Source: a virus
Direction: 5' to 3' (one strand)
Length of the DNA stretch: 30,163 nt
IMG/VR virus record: IMGVR_UViG_3300010370_000015
Span: 1 to 30,163 of that record
The notes beneath the pieces were generated by a model, which did not search any database, was not told where the DNA came from, and saw only the letters and a list, made by a program, of their open reading frames with translations. Numbering within the stretch: position 1 is the first letter of the stretch; each line of letters opens with the position of its first letter. This document shows, piece after piece, positions 12,235 through 21,251 of this stretch. Both the position numbers and the translations under genes were made by a program.

Positions 12235-12640
12235 AATACAAAGCCCCGAATATCTATGGGAACTATTCCAAGAATATAAATTCCACGTAAAGAATAACCC
12301 TATACTTAAACATACCTTTGTAGGTAAAGAGGGAAGAAGCGAATATAGCGAATTAGAAAGACCTTTAACAATGGAAGGCTTTGATTGTTACTGTATGGAT
12401 AAGGGTGTGATACATGGACTAGAAAACTATTTTGCTAATACGAATAGAAGATATACTAAATTTTCAAGCATCTGTTCACGTATACGTAGAGAAATACGCC
12501 AAGACCAAATCTCTGGAGGTATGGCAGGCATCTATAATCCAAGCATAACACAGCGTTTGAACAACTTAGTTGACAAGGTAGAACAGACTATCGTAGAGCA
12601 ACCGTTGTTTAATTTGGATGACGATACAGATACTGAATAG
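12218..12640 (+). CDS. terS: Terminase small subunit
   Basis: The 140-residue product (MGRPNKIQSPEYLWELFQEY) resembles Bacteroidota phage small terminase subunits: an N-terminal helix-rich DNA-binding region, central LTMEGFDCYCMDKG and FSSICSRIRREIRQDQISGG, and an acidic tail (FNLDDDTDTE). It recognises the packaging site and regulates the large subunit. It is directly upstream of the large-subunit gene, separated by an 80-base gap with repeats. The Pro-Ser-Pro and Gly-Arg-Pro start is typical. Confidence 0.8.
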   Translation: MGRPNKIQSPEYLWELFQEYKFHVKNNPILKHTFVGKEGRSEYSELERPLTMEGFDCYCMDKGVIHGLENYFANTNRRYTKFSSICSRIRREIRQDQISGGMAGIYNPSITQRLNNLVDKVEQTIVEQPLFNLDDDTDTE

Positions 12641-12720
12641 GAATCCAATAATTAAATCCAATGTTTTGGGGATACTACCCCCGTGATTTTGGATACTAAA
12701 AACACTTTAGGAATACAAGA
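12641..12720 (+). other. Repeat-rich gap between terS and terL
   Basis: This is one of the few gaps in the late operon. It holds ATCCAAT twice (12643-12649, 12656-12662), TTTTGGGGATACTA (12664-12677), a shorter TTTTGGATACTA (12687-12698), and a small hairpin GGGG-ATACTA-CCCC (12668-12681). No gene or promoter consensus is visible. A packaging site or a phage-specific control element would fit. It could also be spacer DNA. Confidence 0.5.
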
Positions 12721-13881
12721 ATGTTCAAGACAACAACTGCCATAAAAAAAATGTTATCCTTAAAAAAGAGGATTAAAATTGTTCAAGGCGGAACATCGGC
12801 AGGGAAGACATTTGGAATACTACCTATCCTAATAGATAAAGCTGCACGCATAGATGGATTAGAAATAAGCGTAGTAGCAGAAACAATACCTCATCTACGT
12901 AGAGGTGCATTGCGTGATTTCCTAAAGATCATGAAATGGACTAACAGGTATATTGATGAACACTTTAATAAATCATTGCTACGTTACGAATTTCATAATG
13001 GTTCGGTAATAGAATTCTTTAGTGCTGATGATTCATCTAAATTAAGAGGTGCAAGGCGCGACATTCTATATGTAAATGAGTGTAACAATATCACATTCGA
13101 TGCGTATAACGAATTATCCATACGTACAAAAAAAGAAGTGTTCTTGGATTTTAACCCTACTACGGAGTTTTGGGTACATAAAGAATTAAAAGACGAACCA
13201 GATAGCGACTTTATAATACTCACCTATAAAGACAATGAAGCACTAGACCAATCTATAGTAGAACAAATAGAGAAGAATCGCGCCAAAGCAGAAACAAGTG
13301 CATATTGGAGCAATTGGTGGAAAGTGTACGGTGAAGGTCAAATAGGTAGTTTAGAAGGTGTAATATTTAGCAATTGGAAGCAGATAGATAAAATACCAGA
13401 GGAAGCAAAGTTAATCGGCATAGGTTTAGACTTTGGATATACAAACGATCCTACAGCTATAGTTGAGGTCTACAATTGGAACGGTCAACGGATTATAAAC
13501 GAACTGTGTTACCAAACAGGTATGTTAAATTCTGACATAGCTAAGATACTTCCTGCAAACATTCCAATATATGCAGATAGTTCCGAACCTAAATCAATTG
13601 AAGAGATTAGACGATTCGGTAAAACTATTCGAGGTGTAACAAAGGGTAAGGATTCAATAAACTACGGTATTCAAGTAATGCAATCACAAGAGTATTTAGT
13701 TACTTCTAACAGCACGAATCTAATCAAAGAACTAAGAGGATATATTTGGGATACAGATAAGTCAGGAACAAAGTTGAATAAACCTATCGACTATAATAAC
13801 CACGGACTGGATGCGCTTAGATACCACGAAATGGAAACGATAGGACTAAAGAATGCACAGGGGAAATACTACATATACTAA
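12721..13881 (+). CDS. terL: Terminase large subunit
   Basis: The 386-residue protein shows the packaging ATPase with Walker A GGTSAGKT (23-30) and Walker B DILYVNE (114-120). The C-terminal nuclease has Asp237 (GLDFGYTNDPTA), Asp286 (YADSSEP) and Asp364 (NHGLDALRY) as likely metal ligands. It belongs to the Terminase_3-like group. It powers DNA entry into the prohead and cuts the concatemer. It is at the lower end of the usual length, with both domains intact. The next gene starts at the last base of its stop (TAATG). Confidence 0.95.
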   Translation: MFKTTTAIKKMLSLKKRIKIVQGGTSAGKTFGILPILIDKAARIDGLEISVVAETIPHLRRGALRDFLKIMKWTNRYIDEHFNKSLLRYEFHNGSVIEFFSADDSSKLRGARRDILYVNECNNITFDAYNELSIRTKKEVFLDFNPTTEFWVHKELKDEPDSDFIILTYKDNEALDQSIVEQIEKNRAKAETSAYWSNWWKVYGEGQIGSLEGVIFSNWKQIDKIPEEAKLIGIGLDFGYTNDPTAIVEVYNWNGQRIINELCYQTGMLNSDIAKILPANIPIYADSSEPKSIEEIRRFGKTIRGVTKGKDSINYGIQVMQSQEYLVTSNSTNLIKELRGYIWDTDKSGTKLNKPIDYNNHGLDALRYHEMETIGLKNAQGKYYIY

Positions 13882-14051
13882 TGGAGATAGAAACAATGAA
13901 GGCCGTAGTAGAAGAGTATATCTACAAAATGACGAATCGCAGAGTAAAGATAGTATTAGATAATCCTATGAGTATGCGTAAACACTTTGTGCTGCTTTCT
14001 GAAGCTTACAGTTACGCACTTATGTATAACAATAATGAAAATAAAAGTTAA
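13881..14051 (+). CDS. Small unknown protein (56 aa)
   Basis: The 56-residue product (EIETMKAVVEEYIYKMTNRR) is helical and mixed-charge, and its start shares an A with the terL stop. It has no membrane segment or Cys. It sits between the terminase and tail chaperone genes; no family is recognised. Confidence 0.65.
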   Translation: MEIETMKAVVEEYIYKMTNRRVKIVLDNPMSMRKHFVLLSEAYSYALMYNNNENKS

Positions 14052-14057
14052 TAGAGT

Positions 14058-14807
14058 ATGAAGTTAGAACTTTTAGTGCCAACATCAACAGCAGAGATTC
14101 CATTGAAATCCTATCAAGAGTTTATGAAAATAAGCGAGGACTCCAATGATGATGAATTCATAGCACAGAAAATGATAGAAATATTTTGTGGTATAGAATT
14201 AAAGCATATCGTACAGATCAAGATGACTGATGTAAATAGATTGGTGGAAAAGTTTAGTGAGATGTTTAGCGAAAAGCCTAAATTCCAACATACGTTTAAA
14301 ATTGCAGATAAAGAATTTGGTTTTATTCCTGATCTTGAGAATATCTCATTCGGTGAGTATATAGATTTAGATACAAACTTTGGAGATGTACAGAATTTAC
14401 ATCGTGCAATGGCTGTAATGTATCGACCAATCACACGAAAGATCAAGGACAAATACGAAATAGAAGAATATAACGGTACTTCTACTTGGGCGGATGTCAT
14501 GAAGTATGCGCCTTTAAATGTAGCTTTGGGTGCTGTGGTTTTTTTTTACCATTTAAGAAACGAATTACTAGTAGCTACCCTAAACTATTTGGAGAAGAAA
14601 GTGGAGGAGATGACATCAACGAATACTCAGAAGAAGCACAATTCGGAAAACAATGGGGATGGTATCATTCAATATACGCAATTGCTAAAGGCGATCCAAC
14701 AAGATTTGACGATGTTACCAGAATGGGACTACTTAAGTGCCTCACCTACCTCACTTATGAAAAACAAAAAAACGAAATCGAAACAAGAAGACTTAAACGG
14801 CAAATAA
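14058..14807 (+). CDS. Tail assembly chaperone, zero-frame product (G-like)
   Basis: The 249-residue product (LELLVPTSTAEIPLKSYQEF, FGFIPDLENISFGEYIDLD, GAVVFFYHLRNELL) matches Bacteroidota tail assembly chaperones, which bind the tape measure during tail assembly. The end (NGDGIIQYTQLLKAIQQDL) is also conserved-looking, so the unshifted product is real. At 14539-14547 it contains nine T, where ribosomes can slip to -1 and enter the extension at 14546-14812. It is placed before the tail genes but far from the tail-tube gene, unusual for a chaperone. Confidence 0.8.
   Translation: MKLELLVPTSTAEIPLKSYQEFMKISEDSNDDEFIAQKMIEIFCGIELKHIVQIKMTDVNRLVEKFSEMFSEKPKFQHTFKIADKEFGFIPDLENISFGEYIDLDTNFGDVQNLHRAMAVMYRPITRKIKDKYEIEEYNGTSTWADVMKYAPLNVALGAVVFFYHLRNELLVATLNYLEKKVEEMTSTNTQKKHNSENNGDGIIQYTQLLKAIQQDLTMLPEWDYLSASPTSLMKNKKTKSKQEDLNGK
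14539..14547 (+). promoter_or_regulatory. -1 programmed frameshift site (nine T)
   Basis: In the zero frame the codons read GTT TTT TTT TAC. T TTT TTT at 14540-14546 is a classical X XXY YYZ slippery heptamer. A -1 slip enters the frame that ends at 14812. I see no convincing stimulatory stem just downstream; transcriptional slippage on the T-run would have the same effect. Confidence 0.7.
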
Positions 14808-14812
14808 AATGA
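14546..14812 (+). CDS. -1 frame extension of the tail chaperone (GT-like)
   Basis: Reading from the slippery site gives 88 residues. It starts LPFKKRITSSYPKLFGEES and then has QFGKQWGWYHSIYAIAKGD, PTRFDDVTRMGLLKCLTYL and TYEKQKNEIETRR. This is clearly protein-like and resembles tail-chaperone T domains. There is no ATG for it between the slippery site and the conserved part; the ATG at 14486 is upstream and would give a Cys-rich non-protein-like start. Its stop overlaps the next gene's start as ATGA. The fusion protein would be about 251 residues. Confidence 0.7.
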   Translation, partial: LPFKKRITSSYPKLFGEESGGDDINEYSEEAQFGKQWGWYHSIYAIAKGDPTRFDDVTRMGLLKCLTYLTYEKQKNEIETRRLKRQIK

Positions 14813-15258
14813 GTTATTACCACGTACTAGACACACTTAAAACCCATTTAGATAGTGATCCATTTGTAAACACAGTTAGTGAGGGATCGGTGTACAAGAT
14901 AGACCTAAACAAACAGACTATCTTTCCACTATCTCACATAGTGGTAAACTCATCCACGTTTATAGATAATGTTATTCAGTTGAATATATCTATCATGGCA
15001 ATGGATGTACTAGACATATCAAAAGAAGAGCCTGACGCGTTCAGAGGCAACGATAATGAGCAAGACATCATGAACACCCAATTAATGGTCTTAAATCGCC
15101 TGTATGAGTCTTTAAGAAGAGGAAATCTATATTCTAATAATTTCCAAGTAGTAGGTAGTGCAAGTTGCGAACCATTCACAGATAGGTTTGAGTCTGGTAT
15201 TGCAGGTTGGACTATGACTTTTGATGTACAGATACCTAATGAAATGACTATCTGCTAA
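14809..15258 (+). CDS. Tail protein (probable tail completion/terminator)
   Basis: The 149-residue product has a beta-rich pattern: TIFPLSHIVVNSSTF, VIQLNISIMAMDVLDISKE, GNDNEQDIMNTQLMVLNRL and ESGIAGWTMTFDVQIPNEMT. I recognise this as a conserved structural protein of Bacteroidota siphoviruses, encoded between the chaperone and the gp10-like protein, a position often taken by tail terminators. The role is inferred from location and fold pattern. Its stop shares a base with the next ATG. Confidence 0.65.
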   Translation: MSYYHVLDTLKTHLDSDPFVNTVSEGSVYKIDLNKQTIFPLSHIVVNSSTFIDNVIQLNISIMAMDVLDISKEEPDAFRGNDNEQDIMNTQLMVLNRLYESLRRGNLYSNNFQVVGSASCEPFTDRFESGIAGWTMTFDVQIPNEMTIC

Positions 15259-15788
15259 TGCAAGATAAAGAGAAAATACAGAAAGCTTTAGATAGGTTTG
15301 TTAAGCACGTTACAAGCAGAGCAAAGGCAAACCTAACAAATGGAGATAGGAACGTATCTAAAAAGTTATACAACTCCATTAAAGGCGAGGTTAAAGTAAT
15401 GCCTAACTCTATAGGTGTTTATTTCCAAATGGAAGAATACGGAGAGTTTCAAGATCAAGGTGTTAAGGGTAAAAGATCCAGTTCACGTGCGCCAAAATCC
15501 CCTTTTAAGTTTGGATCCGGTACAGGTAAGAAAGGTGGATTAACTGAAGCTATAGAGAAATGGGTAAAGGCACGAAGGTTTCAATTTAGAGATAAGAGAA
15601 GTAAAAAATTCATGTCTTATAAATCAACTGCATGGCTAATAACTAAGAGTATTTACGCTAAAGGATTGAAGCCAACTTTATTCTTTACAAAACCATTTCA
15701 GGAAGCATATAAGAACCTACCAGATGAATTAGCTAAGGAATACGGATTAGAGGCAACTCAGTTATTTAAAATGAGCATTAAGAAATAA
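15258..15788 (+). CDS. HK97 gp10-like neck/tail completion protein
   Basis: The 176-residue product opens with a long charged helix (IQKALDRFVKHVTSRAKANL), then VSKKLYNSIKGEVKV, YFQMEEYGEFQDQGVKG and a Gly/Ser/Lys-rich linker. The FQDQGVKG segment and the C-terminal TLFFTKPFQEAYKNL are typical of HK97 gp10-like proteins, which help join tail and head. It is basic. It is encoded next to the tail terminator-like gene. Confidence 0.65.
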   Translation: MQDKEKIQKALDRFVKHVTSRAKANLTNGDRNVSKKLYNSIKGEVKVMPNSIGVYFQMEEYGEFQDQGVKGKRSSSRAPKSPFKFGSGTGKKGGLTEAIEKWVKARRFQFRDKRSKKFMSYKSTAWLITKSIYAKGLKPTLFFTKPFQEAYKNLPDELAKEYGLEATQLFKMSIKK

Positions 15789-15789
15789 A

Positions 15790-16860
15790 ATGGCAAATAT
15801 ATTTTGTAGATCACCGTTTATAGTTACAATAAACGAAACAAGCCAAATCGAAACAAAAGTAGAGATTAGGATTTGGAATTCAGGGAGTGCGCCTGTGTCA
15901 CCTACTTACTCACTCAGTAAGTTAATACCAAGCACTTCTAACCGTGCGACATATTACAACGTTTCGCCATACATAAAGGAATATATTTCACATATATCTT
16001 TTCCTAATAACTATAACGTAGTAGGAGATTCACTAGCTACTGCACAGTATTGTAATGTAGAAATAAAGCGTTATAAAAAACTAACCTCATCCTTTACCTT
16101 GTTAGATACTACAACGTACTTAGCATTTGATGGATGGACTAATTACACCGATGGCTACAACTACGATAGAGGGAATTATTTACTTGATGAAGGTACTTAT
16201 CTTTATGAGTATGATAGTTCCGCTGTTCTATCTACTGACAAGTTAAAAAGAGCAGGAGATATTACGCTATATGTAACGGCAGGCTATAAAGTGAAATATA
16301 CCGAGTTAAAAACAGGATTAACACAAACCAATACATTTACGCAAACTGGTGTTAAAACATTCCCTAGAGTATATGTAAATTATTATGATAATGGATGCAT
16401 CACACAGGTAACAGATGCTTCTAATAACGTGCTGTGGGAGTCTACATTTAAGCCACAAATAGAATGTAAATATACTCCTATGGTTGTGGACTTCATTAAT
16501 AAGTATGGAGCATGGCAAAGGGAATTTTTCTTTAAAGCAAGCAAATCGAGCACAAGCAAAGAGAATAGTGTTTACAACCTACTACAAAGCACAGTAAATA
16601 ATTACGATGTTAGAGAGGGACAACGTAAAGCATTTAACACTATCACCAAAGAAAGTGTAGTAATTAACTCAGATTGGCGAGGTGATGACTACGCAGAGGT
16701 AATACGTGACATACTAATGAGTGAACGCATACTTTTGAATGATTCGCCTGTACAACTAATGACCAAGAATGTAGAACTACAAAAACACATAAACAACAAG
16801 ACTATCAATTACCAACTAGAGTTTGAGTACGCATATGACTTTAACAATACTGTAATATGA
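15790..16860 (+). CDS. Tail/baseplate structural protein
   Basis: The 356-residue protein is beta-rich (CRSPFIVTINETSQIETKVE; YYNVSPYIKEYISHISF) and has the conserved segment CKYTPMVVDFINKYGAWQRE, then FFFKASKSS. This pattern recurs in Bacteroidota phage tail regions, before the large distal-tail protein. A distal-tail or baseplate role is likely. The next gene starts inside its stop by 4 bases. Exact function is unassigned. Confidence 0.7.
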   Translation: MANIFCRSPFIVTINETSQIETKVEIRIWNSGSAPVSPTYSLSKLIPSTSNRATYYNVSPYIKEYISHISFPNNYNVVGDSLATAQYCNVEIKRYKKLTSSFTLLDTTTYLAFDGWTNYTDGYNYDRGNYLLDEGTYLYEYDSSAVLSTDKLKRAGDITLYVTAGYKVKYTELKTGLTQTNTFTQTGVKTFPRVYVNYYDNGCITQVTDASNNVLWESTFKPQIECKYTPMVVDFINKYGAWQREFFFKASKSSTSKENSVYNLLQSTVNNYDVREGQRKAFNTITKESVVINSDWRGDDYAEVIRDILMSERILLNDSPVQLMTKNVELQKHINNKTINYQLEFEYAYDFNNTVI

Positions 16861-19184
16861 GGAAGATAAGCGTATATATTGAAGGTGAAAGAATAGAACT
16901 ATTCAACGATGAGAATATAGTAGTAAACTCATCCTATCAAAATTATAAAGACTTAGCTAAGATATTTACAGATTTTAGCCAAAGCTTCACCGTACCAGCA
17001 AGTGAAAGAAACAACGAAATATTCCAACACTTCTACCAAACGGACGTAGATACTACTTTAAACTTTCAATTACGTAGGGAAGCAAAAATAGACATAGACC
17101 ATTCACCATTCAGAACAGGGAAGATTCAACTAGAAAAGGCTAACCTAAAGAATGGAATGCCTGAAAGTTATACTATAACGTTCTACGGTGATTTAAGAAG
17201 CTTATCGGATATATTTGGAGATGACAAGCTTATCTCTTTAGATATGTCGAACTACACACATACATATAATGGTACAGAAGTTCGTAATAGAGTGACTACT
17301 GCTACGGATTATGATGTGCGCTATCCTCTAATATCTAGTAAAAGAGTTTGGACATATGGAGATGGATCAACAACGGACATTGCTAATGCAATTCCTACTT
17401 ATCCAATAAGTTATACGGAGTTATTCCCTGCTATAAAAATCCAAAGAATATTTGATGCTATAGAAGATAAGTATGGTATTACATGGTCTGGAACATTCCT
17501 AAGCGACAAACGATTTACGGATTGCTTTTTATATCTAAAGAATAAAGAAAAGTTTGAAGTATATAGCCCTGTTTATCCTGTGGACTTTACTACAACGGAC
17601 AATAGTACATTCTTTAATACTACTACGGACTACTTACAAGTAGGTTATGTATCTATACCTAATGCTTCGCATAAAGTACAAGCACGTGTAACGGTATATA
17701 CTGGCACATGGTATTTACAGGTGTTTAAAAATGGATTGCTTTACACTACTTTAACAGGAGATTCAACTACAAACGGCAACACATTTGAATTCTTTAATAC
17801 GGATAATGTAAACGGATTAAACGAAAAATTCACCTTTAAGATATACGGCACGCAAACCACTCTTTACAATGTATATGTGTATTATGAAATAAGCAATCCT
17901 GTAGCACTCTTAAATGTGAGTTCTTATGCTTCTACAAATATTGCTTCACCTTCACAATTAGTAGTTACAAATGTTAACTTGGCAGATAATATGCCAGATA
18001 TGAAAGTGGCAGATTTTGTAGCAGGTGTATTTAAGCAGTTCAATTTGATGTGTACAGGAAAAACTACAGACACTTTCCAAATAGATACACTAGACGAATG
18101 GTATGCAAAAGGTTATTTATGGGATATAACTCAACATACAGATATAGATTCCATAGATGTAGAACGCATCAAACTATTCAAGCGTATAAGTTTTGAACAT
18201 GAGGAATCTAGGTCATTCATGAATACTGAATTCAAGCAAATGAATGATAGAGAATATGGTTCTTTAGAACAAGCATTTGATTATGATGGAGAAGAATATG
18301 TTACTAAAGTTCCTTTTGAAAACCTACTACAACAGCAATTTACTTATGAACAAGATGGAGATATACTTCCAACTGGTCTACAGGTAGGATATTGCTTAGA
18401 ACAAGACACATATAAGCCATATGTACCAAAACCTATTTTATTATATAAATATGATAGGACATATTCTACTGGTTTTTATTTTGATTCAGGTTCAGGTGGT
18501 TATTTTCAAGATTTTTATATTCCATTCGGACAAGACTTAAAATATAATAATTTGCAGTATTCTCTAAATTGGGGAAATGATATTTCATCTTTACTTTTAG
18601 AAAACATACCGAATAGTGCATATCAAGTATATTACTCTAATTATATCTTGAATTTATACCAAGCCAAAAATAGAGTATTAAATGTTAAGGCACATTTCCC
18701 TATTAGCTTAATGACAAAGCTGCGCCTAAATGATAGGTTAATAATTAGAGATAAACGCTATACTATAAATGAAATGAAGTCTAATCTTACTACTGGTGAG
18801 GTAGACTTACAACTAATATTAGACTTTAGACCTGTAAAAACAGTAAAACTACCTAAGATATGGTGGAAAGGTGGTGACATTAAATGGGCAGGATTCTTAC
18901 CAAACGGTGCTGTATTAGGTGAAATTGAAGTAGGTGCTAGTGGTATAACAGCTTCGCCTAGTACATTCACAGAGGAAGCTATTATAACATTTACAGTACC
19001 TGAGAATCCTACTCCAACAGAGTATATGATTACTGAAATAGAGGATAATTTTATTACTGAGGAAGGCCAAAACTATAGAACGGAAACAGGAGGAGAATTA
19101 GATTACGGGATTTATATCGATTATACCTATGAAAATGGGGATACGGAATCAATAGATATACCATTTATACAGTTAGGATCATGA
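16857..19184 (+). CDS. Large baseplate / tail-tip protein
   Basis: The 775-residue protein begins RKISVYIEGERIELFNDE and IFTDFSQSFTVPASERN, a start typical of large tail proteins in Bacteroidota siphoviruses. The middle (roughly 240-340) is a Thr/Tyr/Asn-rich beta region with YLQVGYVSIPNASHKVQARV, reminiscent of a carbohydrate-binding or jelly-roll domain. LRLNDRLIIRDKRYTINEMK near residue 625 resembles a baseplate-hub repeat, and the C-terminus is beta-rich and acidic. It probably forms the tail tip. The following gene overlaps by 4 bases. Confidence 0.7.
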   Translation: MRKISVYIEGERIELFNDENIVVNSSYQNYKDLAKIFTDFSQSFTVPASERNNEIFQHFYQTDVDTTLNFQLRREAKIDIDHSPFRTGKIQLEKANLKNGMPESYTITFYGDLRSLSDIFGDDKLISLDMSNYTHTYNGTEVRNRVTTATDYDVRYPLISSKRVWTYGDGSTTDIANAIPTYPISYTELFPAIKIQRIFDAIEDKYGITWSGTFLSDKRFTDCFLYLKNKEKFEVYSPVYPVDFTTTDNSTFFNTTTDYLQVGYVSIPNASHKVQARVTVYTGTWYLQVFKNGLLYTTLTGDSTTNGNTFEFFNTDNVNGLNEKFTFKIYGTQTTLYNVYVYYEISNPVALLNVSSYASTNIASPSQLVVTNVNLADNMPDMKVADFVAGVFKQFNLMCTGKTTDTFQIDTLDEWYAKGYLWDITQHTDIDSIDVERIKLFKRISFEHEESRSFMNTEFKQMNDREYGSLEQAFDYDGEEYVTKVPFENLLQQQFTYEQDGDILPTGLQVGYCLEQDTYKPYVPKPILLYKYDRTYSTGFYFDSGSGGYFQDFYIPFGQDLKYNNLQYSLNWGNDISSLLLENIPNSAYQVYYSNYILNLYQAKNRVLNVKAHFPISLMTKLRLNDRLIIRDKRYTINEMKSNLTTGEVDLQLILDFRPVKTVKLPKIWWKGGDIKWAGFLPNGAVLGEIEVGASGITASPSTFTEEAIITFTVPENPTPTEYMITEIEDNFITEEGQNYRTETGGELDYGIYIDYTYENGDTESIDIPFIQLGS

Positions 19185-19342
19185 TAAAGAGCATTATAGA
19201 CATGTTGCAAATAGATGATTTCATGGGCAAATCAAATGCAATAGACATAGCAAAGGGAAAGTATAAAATCCCATCAAGCATTAAAGAGATGTACAAACAA
19301 AGCCGAAGGGAGTTATTAAATAAAAAGAAGTTAAATGGCTGA
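19181..19342 (+). CDS. Small basic protein before the tape measure (53 aa)
   Basis: The product (MIKSIIDMLQIDDFMGKSN, then IKEMYKQSRRELLNKKKLNG) is helical and strongly basic at its end. Its start overlaps the previous stop and its end overlaps the tape-measure gene by 8 bases. The coupling supports translation. It may be a small tail chaperone or adaptor; I do not recognise it. Confidence 0.65.
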   Translation: MIKSIIDMLQIDDFMGKSNAIDIAKGKYKIPSSIKEMYKQSRRELLNKKKLNG

Positions 19343-21218
19343 AAAGGTAAATATAGAACTAGAGATTAAGGACAATGTAAAATCCTTAAAAGCACAACTC
19401 CGCGAAGCACAAAATGAAGTTACTCAACTATCAGAGAAATTTGGTGCCACATCAAAGGAAGCTGTACAAGCAGCAAAAAGAGCAGCAGAATTAAAAGATG
19501 CCATTGGAGATGCTAAAGCCTTAACAGATGCGTTTAACCCAGATGCAAAATTTAATGCATTAAGTAATTCTATTGGTGGAGTTCTAAACGGATTCCAAGC
19601 CTTTGAAGGTGCTTTAGGTTTAGTAGGTGTTGAGGGTGAAGCTGTACAGGAAACTTTATTGAAAGTACAGAGTGCTATGGCTGTATCGCAAGGTATTCAG
19701 GGATTGATGGAAGCTAAAGATTCTTTCAAACAACTCGGTGCTGTAGCAGTAGACGCATTAAAAGGAATTCGTACAGGTGTAGCAGCCACAGGTATAGGTG
19801 TGCTACTTGTTGCAGTAGGTACACTCGTAGCTTATTGGGATGACATTAAAGAGGCAATGTCTGGAGTAAGTGAAGAACAGGAAAAACTTAATGAGCAAGC
19901 GGTAAAGAATTACGAAACGGCGAAAGAATCACTACAGTTATTAAACAGTCAAGACAACATATTAAAGCTTCAAGGTAAATCCGAAAGGGAGATTCTACAA
20001 ATTAAGATAAAGAAAACACAGGAAACTATAAACGAAGGTGTTGAAGCATTAAAACTACAAAAGTTAAAACAAGAAGCAGAAGAAAAGGCAGCTATAGAAA
20101 ACTATAGTAGAGCAAAAAAAATAGCACAATTTTTAGTAGAGCAATCACTCTTCTTGCCTAAGTTAATGATGCTCCCTATAGATATGGCAATCAAAGGAGC
20201 AAATAAAGTTGCTGAAATATTAGGAATAGGTAAAATCATAACAGTAGACCTAACAGATGCTTTTAATCAAATGACTGAAAAAGCAGCAGGTTGGATTGCA
20301 GGTAGTTTATTCAATGTAGAAGAAATTAAGACAGAGGGGGCAAAGACACGTAAAGAAATACAAACCCAAATAGACGAACTTAAAAATGCTAGAGCAGGCT
20401 ATCAGTTATCAATACAACAGATAGATAAAGAAGCTGAAAATAAACGTAAACAAGCAGCAAAAGATGCCGAAGATAAAAGGCAAAAGGATTTACTAGAAAG
20501 TTTAAAAGAACGTGTTTTAACCGAGGAAGAAATAGAGAAAATGCGCTATGAGGAACTTGGTAAAATAGCTGCTGAACAAGAGCAAGCAAAACGCGATCAA
20601 ATGATGGCAGATGCATTGTTAGAAGGTCAATTAAGAACAGCAATATTTGAAAAGGAATTAGCAGATTTAGAAGAGCAAGATAGACTTAAACAAGAACGTA
20701 TAAAAAGAAACAAAGAATTTGCAATACAATCGTCTATAGATACTTTCCAAACTATTGCAGATGTAGCATCAGCATTTGCAGGTAAGGATAAAGAACAACA
20801 GAAGAAAGCATTTCAAATACAAAAAGCTGCAAACATAGCAAAGGCAACTGTAGAAACTTACAAATCCGCAACAGGTGCTTATGCATCACAACTTATAGCA
20901 GGTGATCCAACTTCACCAATTAGAGCAACTATCGCAGCAGCCATAGCAGTTGCAGCAGGTATAGCCAATGTTAAAAAAATTGCTTCTACGCAATTCGATG
21001 CTGGTGGTACTTCTGCTTCTGCTGGTGGTTCTATGGGATCAGGTGCAACAGGTGGAGGTGCTATTACAACACCTGCCAACTTCAACATAGTAGGTAACGC
21101 AGGAGCAAATCCATTAGCAGGATTAAACCAACCTATACAGGCATATGTAGTAAGTGGTCAAATAACAAGCGCACAGGAATTAGATAGAAAGCAAATAAGT
21201 TATTCTAGTTTCCCATAA
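19335..21218 (+). CDS. Tape measure protein
   Basis: The 627-residue product has an N-terminal coiled coil (LKAQLREAQNEVTQLSEKF), a hydrophobic segment at about 148-167 (TGVAATGIGVLLVAVGTLVA), long charged helices through residues 200-460, and a Gly/Ala-rich end (GGTSASAGGSMGSGATGGG). This is the usual tape-measure layout. At the common rule of about 0.15 nm per residue it would set a tail near 94 nm. The hydrophobic segment may insert into the host membrane at DNA injection. No peptidase domain is visible. Confidence 0.85.
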   Translation: MAEKVNIELEIKDNVKSLKAQLREAQNEVTQLSEKFGATSKEAVQAAKRAAELKDAIGDAKALTDAFNPDAKFNALSNSIGGVLNGFQAFEGALGLVGVEGEAVQETLLKVQSAMAVSQGIQGLMEAKDSFKQLGAVAVDALKGIRTGVAATGIGVLLVAVGTLVAYWDDIKEAMSGVSEEQEKLNEQAVKNYETAKESLQLLNSQDNILKLQGKSEREILQIKIKKTQETINEGVEALKLQKLKQEAEEKAAIENYSRAKKIAQFLVEQSLFLPKLMMLPIDMAIKGANKVAEILGIGKIITVDLTDAFNQMTEKAAGWIAGSLFNVEEIKTEGAKTRKEIQTQIDELKNARAGYQLSIQQIDKEAENKRKQAAKDAEDKRQKDLLESLKERVLTEEEIEKMRYEELGKIAAEQEQAKRDQMMADALLEGQLRTAIFEKELADLEEQDRLKQERIKRNKEFAIQSSIDTFQTIADVASAFAGKDKEQQKKAFQIQKAANIAKATVETYKSATGAYASQLIAGDPTSPIRATIAAAIAVAAGIANVKKIASTQFDAGGTSASAGGSMGSGATGGGAITTPANFNIVGNAGANPLAGLNQPIQAYVVSGQITSAQELDRKQISYSSFP

Positions 21219-21251
21219 TGCAACAAAATTAACTTTTAAGGTTTTTAAGAT

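Noticed and set aside
14486-14545. ATG-initiated independent gene for the -1 frame of the tail chaperone
   Set aside because: Residues before the slippery site in that frame are Cys-rich and not protein-like; entry by -1 slip explains the conserved part better.
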